Origin: Chloroflexota bacterium | GTDB lineage: Bacteria > Chloroflexota > Anaerolineae > B4-G1 | Length of the DNA stretch: 24,475 bases | Direction: 5' to 3' | Assembly (NCBI GenBank): GCA_024232355.1 | Contig: JAAEPW010000262.1 | Span: forward strand, 1 to 24,475 | Notes under the pieces: generated by a model | Database searches by the model: none | Told to the model about the DNA's origin: nothing | The model's input: the letters and a program-made list of their open reading frames with translations, nothing else | Shown here: piece by piece, positions 16,632-24,230 of the stretch | Layout: the number at the start of each line of letters is the position of its first letter | Position numbering within the stretch: the first letter of the stretch is position 1 | Program-made: the position numbers and the translations under genes

Positions 16632-17462
16632 TTACCATGCAGCGTGGGGAAAGGTGACAATCCCGGCATGAATTCCCACCCGCTTGTACATTTTTACATT
16701 ACTATAAGGTTCACCCATCAAACCGTCGTGGATAGCCCAACTACGGCCTCGCACACTCTTGGCTGCTTCAGGGAAACGAAAATGTGTTCCATCCAACCGC
16801 TTGGATAACAGCCCCCCTGGGGTAAATTCCTTTTGAATCCACTCCATTCGTCCCAATCCAAGTACGTATGAAAAACCCAGTCTCTCAAAAAGAATAGCAT
16901 TATGATAAGCCAATGGCTGGATATAAAAGGCATCATGATGAAGCCCAGAGACAAATTGTTCTAGAATGGGCATTAGCCTTCGGGTCACGCTCAAACCTTG
17001 ACGTACCTGCCCCGGTGCGAGCCCTGCCCTCATTGCTCGTTTTTCTTCTTCAATGTTCCGTTCTAGCGTACCGAAATAAGTCAGAGTACCATCAGGCAGT
17101 CGATCTGTATTGAATCGCTCAGAATATGGGTCATTGACGATAAACAACACTACTTCAATTTGATTGTTAGGTGTATCAGCCAATTGTAAATACAGAGCAG
17201 GATCTTGAGCATCCCAAGTGTGGCGCAGAGAAACCTCTACAGAAGAGATTCCAGGTTGACACTCGTATAAAACACGTCCTTCACTATCAGCCAGAGTATG
17301 AGGATCAATTCTAAAACGATGGAGAATTTCAAGAGGCACTAACTGTCGATATACTTGCAGCATTTGTTCGGTAGAAAGTCTATTGATTTGGCCAATAGAG
17401 AACAAATCCATATCCTGTGGCAATATAGTGGACTGTTGTACATGCCTCGTCGTCTGGCTCAT
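16632..17462 (-). CDS. protein of unknown function, coupled to smpB
   Basis: The 276-residue soluble protein has no signal peptide or membrane helix. I do not recognise its family with confidence. The segment PLAYHNAILFERLGFSYVLGLG resembles the acceptor end of GNAT acetyltransferases (N-A-x-x-x-F/Y-E-R-L-G-F), but no acetyl-CoA loop is evident. The N-terminus contains LSTEQMLQVYRQLVPLEILHRFRI. The ATG lies two bases after the smpB stop, with GGCAGG inside smpB serving as ribosome site, so it is translated together with smpB. A link to the cell's translation machinery is only guilt by association. Confidence 0.75.
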   Translation of the reverse strand: MSQTTRHVQQSTILPQDMDLFSIGQINRLSTEQMLQVYRQLVPLEILHRFRIDPHTLADSEGRVLYECQPGISSVEVSLRHTWDAQDPALYLQLADTPNNQIEVVLFIVNDPYSERFNTDRLPDGTLTYFGTLERNIEEEKRAMRAGLAPGQVRQGLSVTRRLMPILEQFVSGLHHDAFYIQPLAYHNAILFERLGFSYVLGLGRMEWIQKEFTPGGLLSKRLDGTHFRFPEAAKSVRGRSWAIHDGLMGEPYSNVKMYKRVGIHAGIVTFPHAAW

Positions 17463-17464
17463 AG

Positions 17465-17926
17465 CTACCTGCCTCGCTCTCGATCTCTCATTGCACGCTC
17501 AACATCACGCTGAGCATCCCGCTTGGCGATGGCTTGGCGTTTATCGTACTTGCGCTTTCCCCGTGCCAATGCGATCTCGATTTTAGCACGCCCACTTTTT
17601 AAGTATAGTCGAACAGGCACAACAGTATATCCACGTTCGTAAACACGAGAAATTAGTCGATCAATCTCACGTCGGTGAAGCAACAATTTGCGTGAGCGTC
17701 GCGGCTCGTGACTATATTTCCCGGCAGGATCATAGGGAGCAATGTGTATGTTTATCAGCCACAGCTCTCCGTCACGTGGCTGTACGTATCCATCACTCAA
17801 ATTCACCCTGCCAGCACGAATAGATTTTATCTCAGTTCCTGTCAAAACCAAGCCTGCTTCATACCGATCTTCGAGATGAAAATCTCGAACAGCTTTGCGA
17901 TTGCGAGCAATAACTTTGACACCCAT
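17465..17926 (-). CDS. smpB: SsrA-binding protein SmpB
   Basis: The 153-residue protein has the expected family length. SmpB binds tmRNA and delivers it to stalled ribosomes for trans-translation. Family signatures are visible: ARNRKAVRDFHLEDRYEAG at the start, GTEIKSIRAGRVNLSDGYV, ELWLINIHIAPYD, RKLLLHRREI and the basic tail KRKYDKRQAIAKRDAQRD. Its ATG overlaps the stop codon of the upstream protease (TAATG), and the next gene starts two bases after its own stop. No tmRNA gene was found in the window. Confidence 0.97.
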   Translation of the reverse strand: MGVKVIARNRKAVRDFHLEDRYEAGLVLTGTEIKSIRAGRVNLSDGYVQPRDGELWLINIHIAPYDPAGKYSHEPRRSRKLLLHRREIDRLISRVYERGYTVVPVRLYLKSGRAKIEIALARGKRKYDKRQAIAKRDAQRDVERAMRDRERGR

Positions 17927-19272
17927 TATTCACCCGTAAGAAGATATTCGACAGCTCGTTCCAGCTGAGGATCCTCATCCGGCTCTACACCCTCTTCAGG
18001 TATCAGTACCTCAATATCAGGCTCGAGACCTTCGCCGTGAATTGCCCGGTCATTGGGAGTGAACCAGCGAGCAATGGTGACTCGCAACTCGGAACCGTCA
18101 CTGAGAGTGAACGGGCGTTGTACCGACCCTTTACCAAAAGTGAGTTCCCCAATCAACACAGCACGATCCAGATCTTGCAATGCACCGGCCACGATCTCGG
18201 ATGCGCTAGCACTTCCTCTATCCACTAGCACGACTAGTGGAATCTCTTCACCCACATCGCCCGAGCGAGCACCACCATTAGGTAACGATTGTTCTCGACC
18301 GTCGCTCCAGCGTTCAATAACTACTGTTCCATCGGCCAAGAAAAGGTCGGTGACTTTTACCGCTTGATCTAGCCAGCCACCGGGGTTTCCGCGCAGGTCA
18401 AAGACAATACCTTTTGGTTCCTGAATTAAGAGTTCTTCCAACCCCTCTTCCACCAGTTCACTGGCCGTCGAGTTGAACTCGAATAGTCGAATATAACCAA
18501 TATCGTCATCGCGCATTTCAACTTCAATGGTAGGGATTTCTAACCGCGCGCGAGTGACGATTATTTCAAATAACTCGGATACTCCTTCACGTCTGATAAG
18601 CAATATAACATCTGTGTCAGCCGGGCCACGAATTAAATTAATGGCCTCATAGAGCGACATTCCAACGATAGAGATCTCATCTACTTTTAAAACACGGTCA
18701 CCGTCAAGAACTCCCGCTTGTTCAGCTGGTCCATCTTGGAATACTCCCACTATCTCCAATGCACCTGTTTCATCTATATTGACAAACGCACCGATACCTT
18801 CGAATTCTCCAGTAGCGTCCTCAGCGATTATGGAAGCAGCCTGAGGCTCGATAAAAGCTGTATATTGATCTCCTAACGTGTTCAGTACTCCCTGGATAGC
18901 GGCGTAGGTTACTTCCTGCATATTGGGCAACTCGCCATAAAAATCACGTTGTACCAAGTCCCACACTTCCCAAAACAATTGAAAAGCTTCCTCCTCAGCG
19001 TTTGTGGGCGTAGGTATCGGAATGGGTGTGGGGAGTAGTGTGGCCTCTGCCGGAGCTTGGGTTTCTCCAGGTAAAGGACTTGGCAAAGGAGGGGACAGGG
19101 TAACTGTCGGATTCTCCGTTGTCGGCGAAACTCCTGATAATGATGGCAGTAAACCGCTACTGGTCAATAGATAAGACGAGCCAAACCCAGCTAAAAATGT
19201 AACTACTACAAGTGTCAGCAAAAGCATGCCGGCAAATAAAAATTTGATTATACTGCGTAATGTACTATCCAT
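17926..19272 (-). CDS. S41 family C-terminal processing protease (CtpA-like), copy 1
   Basis: The protein has 448 residues. One membrane helix at about 10-35 is followed by a Pro/Thr-rich linker, a PDZ domain (GVLDGDRVLKVDEISIVGMS) and the S41 catalytic domain. The catalytic serine lies in SASASEIVAG (Ser358), and the lysine in TFGKGSVQ (Lys381, Gln385), the usual Ser-Lys pair. It is predicted to be anchored in the cytoplasmic membrane, cutting exported proteins near their C-termini. The ATG at 19272 has a GGGAG site 8-10 nt upstream. It overlaps smpB by one base and lies 42 bp after a paralogue. Confidence 0.95.
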   Translation of the reverse strand: MDSTLRSIIKFLFAGMLLLTLVVVTFLAGFGSSYLLTSSGLLPSLSGVSPTTENPTVTLSPPLPSPLPGETQAPAEATLLPTPIPIPTPTNAEEEAFQLFWEVWDLVQRDFYGELPNMQEVTYAAIQGVLNTLGDQYTAFIEPQAASIIAEDATGEFEGIGAFVNIDETGALEIVGVFQDGPAEQAGVLDGDRVLKVDEISIVGMSLYEAINLIRGPADTDVILLIRREGVSELFEIIVTRARLEIPTIEVEMRDDDIGYIRLFEFNSTASELVEEGLEELLIQEPKGIVFDLRGNPGGWLDQAVKVTDLFLADGTVVIERWSDGREQSLPNGGARSGDVGEEIPLVVLVDRGSASASEIVAGALQDLDRAVLIGELTFGKGSVQRPFTLSDGSELRVTIARWFTPNDRAIHGEGLEPDIEVLIPEEGVEPDEDPQLERAVEYLLTGE

Positions 19273-19314
19273 TTACACTCTCCCAAATCCTCAACGCAAA
19301 TTTGTAAAAATATT

Positions 19315-20499
19315 CTAGTCTAGTTGTGATTGCAGGTATACTACTGCACGATCCAGTTGTTCATCCAGAGAATCATTCTCTCGCGGGACATAAATATCTG
19401 GTGTCAGACCCTGCCCCTCGATTTGATGTTGGTCAGGTGTTAGCCAGATTGCTGATGTGACGTGCAATGATGAACCATCAGACAATTCATAAATCAACTG
19501 AACTGAACCTTTGCCATAAGTGGGTTCTCCTATCAGTACCCCACGGTCGTAATCTTGCAATGCGCCCGCGACAATTTCTGACGCGCTCGCCGTCCCGCCG
19601 TTGATTAGCACAGCAAGTGGAATATCGTTAGCAAGCCCATTATTCTGTACAGGAAAGGTGCGTTCTTTACCGTCACGGTGCCGCTCGATCAGTACTATAC
19701 CTTCGCTTAGAAACTGGCTGGCAGTAAGCACCGACGGATCAAGCAATCCGCCAGCGTTGTCTCGCAAATCCAAAATCAAACTGGAAATCATTGTTTTTTG
19801 TTTCAACTCTTCAAGAGCAGTGATGACTTCATCACCTGTTCTTTCAGTAAAGCTTTTGATGTGTATATAGCCGATACTTGGTGCCTGGTCAAGCACTCGC
19901 CAGACAACGGAAGGAACCTGAATTTCAGCACGGGTGATTACCAGATCAAACGGGGGGGCGGGGGGGCGAGAAATTGTAAGCGTTATCTGTGTGCCTATCT
20001 CATCGTGGAACCAAGCACGGACATCGGCAGTAGTAGTTTGATCAGAAAGCATCTCTCCATCTATGCCTAGCAAAATATCCCCATCCTGAACTCCAGCATA
20101 TTGGGCAGGAGAATCAACATAGGGAGAAAGCACGATTTGATGTTCTGCGTTGTGCCATAGTGTAACACCTATACCGCCAAAAGCGCCGCGCATTTCGTCA
20201 CGTTCCAACTCGCGAGGTTGTGGTTCGACAAAGACAGTATATGGATCATTGAGCAGTAACAATGCCTCGTGAATGGCTCCGTAGGTGCGTCCGCTTGGGG
20301 GTGGAAGTTCACCGTAGAAATACTCTTCCACATAGTTCCAAACTTCCCAAAATACCTTTTGTGGTCCAGGTGAATTATGGACAGCTTGCCCCATCTTGTT
20401 CCACATCCAGTATGCACCAAACCCAGTTGTGTAAGCCAGACAAAGACAAATAAAAATGATGCTTATCAATAAAATGTTTTTGCGAGTTGATCTAGACAT
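19315..20499 (-). CDS. S41 family C-terminal processing protease (CtpA-like), copy 2
   Basis: The protein has 394 residues, paralogous to its downstream neighbour. It has an N-terminal membrane helix (about 10-32), a VFWEVWNYVEEYFYGELP segment shared with copy 1 (LFWEVWDLVQRDFYGELP), a PDZ domain (GVQDGDILLGIDGEML) and a catalytic domain with Ser307 in SASEIV and Lys330 in TYGKGSVQ. The Ser-Lys spacing of 23 residues is identical in both copies. The ATG at 20499 has no clear ribosome site. An upstream in-frame TTG at 20550 lies at or before the predicted transcript start and is rejected. It is probably the first gene of the smpB unit. Confidence 0.94.
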   Translation of the reverse strand: MSRSTRKNILLISIIFICLCLAYTTGFGAYWMWNKMGQAVHNSPGPQKVFWEVWNYVEEYFYGELPPPSGRTYGAIHEALLLLNDPYTVFVEPQPRELERDEMRGAFGGIGVTLWHNAEHQIVLSPYVDSPAQYAGVQDGDILLGIDGEMLSDQTTTADVRAWFHDEIGTQITLTISRPPAPPFDLVITRAEIQVPSVVWRVLDQAPSIGYIHIKSFTERTGDEVITALEELKQKTMISSLILDLRDNAGGLLDPSVLTASQFLSEGIVLIERHRDGKERTFPVQNNGLANDIPLAVLINGGTASASEIVAGALQDYDRGVLIGEPTYGKGSVQLIYELSDGSSLHVTSAIWLTPDQHQIEGQGLTPDIYVPRENDSLDEQLDRAVVYLQSQLD

Positions 20500-20553
20500 G
20501 ACAAAAATATCACTTTGATTTGATGGGTTAGTTACCTGTTTCTTGAGCAATAT

Positions 20554-20581
20554 ATTCTATCACAAAGCAGAATGTGAGCAA
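20554..20581 (-). promoter_or_regulatory. putative promoter for the S41-smpB unit
   Basis: On the minus strand TTGCTC (20581-20576) and TAGAAT (20559-20554) are 16 bp apart. Initiation near 20547 fits translation from the ATG at 20499. The boxes are only moderate matches. Confidence 0.45.
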
Positions 20582-20609
20582 GCATGTCAGGGCGGCGACT
20601 GCGGGTAGC

Positions 20610-20679
20610 GTTAGTATGTAAGAGATAACCGTGAGGGACGCCTTATGGTTGCGGCCGGGCTCGTTTTGGGCATACTAAC
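20610..20679. repeat. long-loop inverted repeat between the protease and recombinase genes
   Basis: GTTAGTATG (20610-20618) recurs inverted as CATACTAAC (20671-20679) around a 52-base loop that includes AACC/GGTT pairing. No gene is seen between 20582 and 20739. The role is unknown; a structured RNA, a repeat remnant or an element border are possible. Confidence 0.4.
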
Positions 20680-20739
20680 CGGTGTTGAGGGAGCGGGATC
20701 GAATGCTGAAAATAGCAGGGTGGGGGGAGAAAACGTGAC

Positions 20740-20767
20740 TTGACAGGGCTCAACTTTGGGCTATACT
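20740..20767 (+). promoter_or_regulatory. sigma70-type promoter for the recombinase
   Basis: TTGACA (20740-20745) and TATACT (20762-20767) are 16 bp apart. The predicted start, near 20773, falls inside the 34-bp palindrome that begins at the last base of the -10 box. Confidence 0.7.
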
Positions 20768-20800
20768 ATGTTTGCGTTAATTTCTATTAACGCAAACATA
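20767..20800. repeat. 34-bp palindrome (14-6-14), dif-like site or operator
   Basis: TATGTTTGCGTTAA (20767-20780) and its exact complement (20787-20800) flank the hexamer TTTCTA. dif sites for XerC/XerD have 11-bp arms around a 6-bp core with arms ending TAA and beginning TTA, exactly as here. The site sits over the predicted transcription start of a tyrosine recombinase gene and 60 bp before its start codon. It may be a strand-exchange site, an autoregulatory operator or a 5' RNA hairpin. Confidence 0.55.
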
Positions 20801-20860
20801 AACGGTGTAGTAAGTGCGTAATTCGTCCACAATTTACTACCTCATTCAGGAGGCTGCAAA

Positions 20861-22123
20861 ATGGGCAGTATTCAGCAAGCTATGGATTCGTTCCTCACAA
20901 GTAACAGGACAGTATGGTCACCGCGTACCACTGACACGTATGCTTCTGCGTTGCGCCGTTTTGCATCCTACATTAAAGACTCAGAACACATATCTCTCGC
21001 TTCCCCCACCCCACTGTTGGCTAAGGAACTTGACCTACCTGAACGGTACGCCGAGTTCCTCGCATCTCAACATACGGATGTGTTACCTCCTGGCACCGAA
21101 GCTGCGGCTGTTGGACTGAGCGAATCTACGTACCGAGTCTATTTGTCGGCCTTGGCGAGCTTTTACTCGTACCTGTTCATGGTTGATGATCTGGGGCAAG
21201 TCACGGCGACCGAGTTCCAGCGTCTACTGACGCGACTTCGGCGTGCAGCGACCAACCCTTCTCTTAAAAGCACGACACTGCGCCCGGAGACCGTGCGACA
21301 TGCGCCCGATGCTGCTTTGATAGACCGGATCATCAGATTAGCTAAGACGAACTACCCGAGTCCCGACTCCCAGGAGCGGGACCAACAACTGGGCGAGATG
21401 CGTCGCCTGCGCAATGTGGCACTTTTAGAAACACTGCGCAGCACCGGGGTGCGGATCAGCGAAGCGCTTGGCCTGGATGTCGGAGATCTGCGTCCCGGCG
21501 ACCGGACGGGCATTATCCAAGCCGACGTGGCAAAAGGAGACAAAAGTCGTCCTATGTTTTTTGATGGCCGGTCGTGGCACGCTTTGAGGGTGTACAGATC
21601 TCAAAACTCGCCCCAGCCCTCATCTCCCTTATTCTTGCGCCATGACCGAGGGGTAGGAGATGGTAAGCTCAAACGGTTGAGCCGGGCTGGGGCGCAGGCC
21701 GAGATACGCCGGCTCCGGCGACTCCTGGTGAGAAATTTGCGCGTGGAGCTTGTTCAGCTACTCATTCCTGATTGCTCAGACGAGAATGTGCAACATATAC
21801 TCGTTCAACTTGACGAGGCAGCCAGACGCGATGAGTGGCCAGTGGTGATACTCCAGGCGCAACGCAAGAGTCCAGAATTGGCCGACGAAGTAGCTGAACT
21901 GAGGCTGCAAATTCATCAAGCAGAAGAGCTAACGGCTCACAGCTTTCGACATTACCTAGCCACATACCTACTGGGCAAGACAGAGGATCTGGCTGCCGTC
22001 CAACGTATATTGGGCCATGCCGATCCACGCACTACTGAACGGTATGCGGAACAAAGTCATGCCCGTCTGCGCGAGGTGCACAAGCAGGCGATGGATCCTT
22101 TCGTCGCTAGCGAGGCGTTGTGA
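20861..22123 (+). CDS. tyrosine recombinase/integrase (XerC/D-like) with extra insertion
   Basis: The protein has 420 residues; XerC/D are about 300. The N-terminal SAM-like DNA-binding domain covers about 1-135. The catalytic domain shows the full set: Arg198 (STGVRISEAL), Lys225 or Lys228 (AKGDKSR), His360 and Arg363 (AHSFRHYL), His386 (LGHADP) and the nucleophile Tyr395 (TTERYAE). Between the lysine and HxxR lie 135 residues rather than about 70. The extra segment (about 275-355) is charged and helical, likely coiled coil. The ATG has AGGAGG upstream. All catalytic residues are present, so it should cut and rejoin DNA. It is flanked by a dif-like palindrome and an IS remnant, which suggests a mobile or formerly mobile element. 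Confidence 0.93.
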   Translation: MGSIQQAMDSFLTSNRTVWSPRTTDTYASALRRFASYIKDSEHISLASPTPLLAKELDLPERYAEFLASQHTDVLPPGTEAAAVGLSESTYRVYLSALASFYSYLFMVDDLGQVTATEFQRLLTRLRRAATNPSLKSTTLRPETVRHAPDAALIDRIIRLAKTNYPSPDSQERDQQLGEMRRLRNVALLETLRSTGVRISEALGLDVGDLRPGDRTGIIQADVAKGDKSRPMFFDGRSWHALRVYRSQNSPQPSSPLFLRHDRGVGDGKLKRLSRAGAQAEIRRLRRLLVRNLRVELVQLLIPDCSDENVQHILVQLDEAARRDEWPVVILQAQRKSPELADEVAELRLQIHQAEELTAHSFRHYLATYLLGKTEDLAAVQRILGHADPRTTERYAEQSHARLREVHKQAMDPFVASEAL

Positions 22124-22134
22124 ACAGAACATAG

Positions 22135-22420
22135 ATCCGACTATACGACCATCAGCGATTCGACAAGTGGCGCTTGGTCGAAGCGATCGTGAGAGTTAAG
22201 AGAAGAAAACAGATCTTTGACACAAAGGCAAAATACTGGAAGCGAAGCGACGAGATCTCGTTCTATATCGCCACGACTGTTGCGAGCGCCAATGTGTTCT
22301 GCCGAGGCATCAGAAACCATTGGGGTATCGAGAATCGAAACCACGTCAATCCTCCTGCGAACCAATCAAGTGTCGAACGTCAGGATAGAGTTGTTCGAAC
22401 TGTATGAACCTAGACCGCGT
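22135..22420 (+). pseudogene. decayed ISAs1-family transposase fragment
   Basis: One frame (about 22135-22345) reads DHQRFDKWRLVEAIVRV, then KYWKRSDEISFYIATTV and FCRGIRNHWGIENRNH. This is the conserved C-terminal region of ISAs1-family transposases. It then breaks. Another frame (about 22347-22410) gives ILLRTNQVSNVRIELFELYE, resembling the NILRxNGVxN end of the same family. The section normally between them (the DVTxxED part) is missing, so there is an internal deletion with a frame change. The N-terminal two thirds of the usual 370-residue protein are absent. It begins 12 bp after the recombinase stop. No terminal inverted repeats were recognised. Confidence 0.75.
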
Positions 22421-22447
22421 CATAAGTTACACGGGAGTTATTTAGAA

Positions 22448-22476
22448 TTGACTCTACTCCACCTTTATGCTATCAT
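22448..22476 (+). promoter_or_regulatory. sigma70-type promoter for the M48 protease
   Basis: TTGACT (22448-22453) and TATCAT (22471-22476) are separated by 17 bp. A second A/T-rich -10 candidate overlaps at 22476-22481. Initiation near 22483 leaves a leader of about 105 nt with no recognised element. Confidence 0.6.
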
Positions 22477-22587
22477 ATTATAAAAGCAACTTTTCCTGCC
22501 CATTCTTCGTAGACAATATTGCCAACACAAAAACTCGTTAAAAACCGGAAACTGTCGCCGGACCAATAACTTTTCAGGAGGTGTATT

Positions 22588-24204
22588 ATGGTTAACCTAT
22601 TGCTACGCTCGACACTTGTACTTGCATTACTATTTGGTCTGCTGTTCGCCGTCGGGATGATGATAGTCGTTTACTTTGACCTCTCAATCTGGGTGGCTGT
22701 CGCCTTTGCCCTCGGCACATTGGTCCTCCAGTACATCTTTGGCCCAGCCATCATCCAGATGATATACAAAATTCAATGGATCGAGCCGGGCCGGGTCAGC
22801 CCAGAGTTGGGCCGTTTCATTGAGGAGACGTGCGCCAGTCGCAATCTCCCCCAGCCCCGCTTTGGCGTCATCGATGACGGCAACCCCAACGCCTTTACCT
22901 TTGGGCACTACCCCGGCGACGCCCAGTTGGTCGTGACGCGCGGGCTTCTCAAACTGCTGACCCAAGATGAAGTACACGCCGTTGTGGCTCACGAACTGGG
23001 CCATATCGCCCATTGGGATTTCGTGGTTATGACAGTGGCCGCTGCCGTACCGCTGATGCTGTATATCTTTGCCCGTTTCGCCCGCGGATCGGGAAGAGGT
23101 CGCAGGCGGCGCGGCAAAAGCAGTGGGTACATTGCGCTGGCCGGCCTGGTCGCCTACGCTGCCTACATCGTCAGCCAATACATCGTGCTGATCCTCTCGC
23201 GGGTTCGCGAATACTATGCCGACCGTTTCGCAGGCGAAGTGACCGGACAACCCGACGCGCTGTCCCAGGCATTGATCAAAATCGCCTATGGCTTGGCCCG
23301 GTCGCCGCAGGATGGGAAAAAGAAAGATGACTCCCGCATGGTCGCCGGACGCGCCTTTGGCATCTTTGACCCCCAAGTGGCTCAATCGCTGGCACTGGTC
23401 GGGGCCGGTACCGGCACAGTCTCAACTGGCGCGATGGCCGACGCGATGAAATGGGATCTGTGGAACCCCTGGGCTACCTGGTATGAACTTGGCTCTTCCC
23501 ATCCCCTGCCGGCCAAGCGCATCCGTGCCCTCGAAAAGCAAGGCGAGGCTATGAACCAGTTGCCCAGCTTTAGCTTTCGCGCTGAGCAGCCAGAGAGCTA
23601 TTGGGATGAGTTTCTGGTAGACTTTGTCATGTATAACCTGCCGAAAATTGGCTTCCTGGTGGGCCTGGGAATCGCAGCGGTCGGGATATCAACTATGATG
23701 CCGGTAGCTGGCGTGGGCGTGGGACTCTTGGTCTGGGGGGTCGCGTGGTGGCTAGAACGGCGTTTCGCCTACCCCCACGACATCAACCAGCCGCGCACAG
23801 TGAGCAAGTTGGTGGGCAAGGTCAAAGTCAGCCGCGTGCGCGCTGTGCCTGGGACGCTGCGGGGACGCATCATCGGCAAAGGTATCCCCGGCCTGTACTG
23901 GAGCGAGGACCTGGTACTACAAGACGAATCCGGCTACATCCTGCTCGACTACCGGCAGCCAGCGCGGTTGTGGGAGACGCTCTTTGGGCTGTTCAAGGTG
24001 GACAGCCTGGTCGGGACACAATGCGAAGCCCGGGGTTGGTTCCGCCGCACTCCCCGTCCGGTCTTTGAACTGCGCGAACTGGAACTGGAGGACGGTCAGG
24101 TCATTAAGACCTATGTCTATCCGCTGGGCGAGTTCGTCAACTATGCCATCCTAGGTTTGGGCGTGCTGGCAGTCATCGCGCAAGTGGCAATGTCGATGAT
24201 GTAG
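22588..24204 (+). CDS. M48 family (HtpX/Ste24-like) membrane metalloprotease with C-terminal extension
   Basis: The protein has 538 residues; HtpX is about 290. Two membrane helices lie near 5-30 and 33-55. The zinc site HELGH (His135-His139) follows DEVHAVVA, with the third ligand in REYYAD (Glu208) as in the M48 family. Two more membrane helices lie at about 145-163 and 180-203. SHPLPAKRIRAL (about 308-319) is a typical HtpX motif. Membrane helices near 350-388 and an added soluble domain (about 400-510) with LYWSEDLVLQDESGYILLDY precede a final membrane helix (about 515-535). It is expected to degrade misfolded membrane proteins. The ATG has AGGAGGT upstream. It is the only gene of its transcript in view and is not regulated by anything visible here. 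Confidence 0.94.
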   Translation: MVNLLLRSTLVLALLFGLLFAVGMMIVVYFDLSIWVAVAFALGTLVLQYIFGPAIIQMIYKIQWIEPGRVSPELGRFIEETCASRNLPQPRFGVIDDGNPNAFTFGHYPGDAQLVVTRGLLKLLTQDEVHAVVAHELGHIAHWDFVVMTVAAAVPLMLYIFARFARGSGRGRRRRGKSSGYIALAGLVAYAAYIVSQYIVLILSRVREYYADRFAGEVTGQPDALSQALIKIAYGLARSPQDGKKKDDSRMVAGRAFGIFDPQVAQSLALVGAGTGTVSTGAMADAMKWDLWNPWATWYELGSSHPLPAKRIRALEKQGEAMNQLPSFSFRAEQPESYWDEFLVDFVMYNLPKIGFLVGLGIAAVGISTMMPVAGVGVGLLVWGVAWWLERRFAYPHDINQPRTVSKLVGKVKVSRVRAVPGTLRGRIIGKGIPGLYWSEDLVLQDESGYILLDYRQPARLWETLFGLFKVDSLVGTQCEARGWFRRTPRPVFELRELELEDGQVIKTYVYPLGEFVNYAILGLGVLAVIAQVAMSMM

Positions 24205-24230
24205 ACCCACGCCATAGCGTCCGCTTGCTT

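Noticed and set aside
20767..20800. Intrinsic terminator
   Set aside because: The palindrome lies on the promoter start of a downstream gene and has no U tract, so a terminator is less likely than an operator or recombination site.
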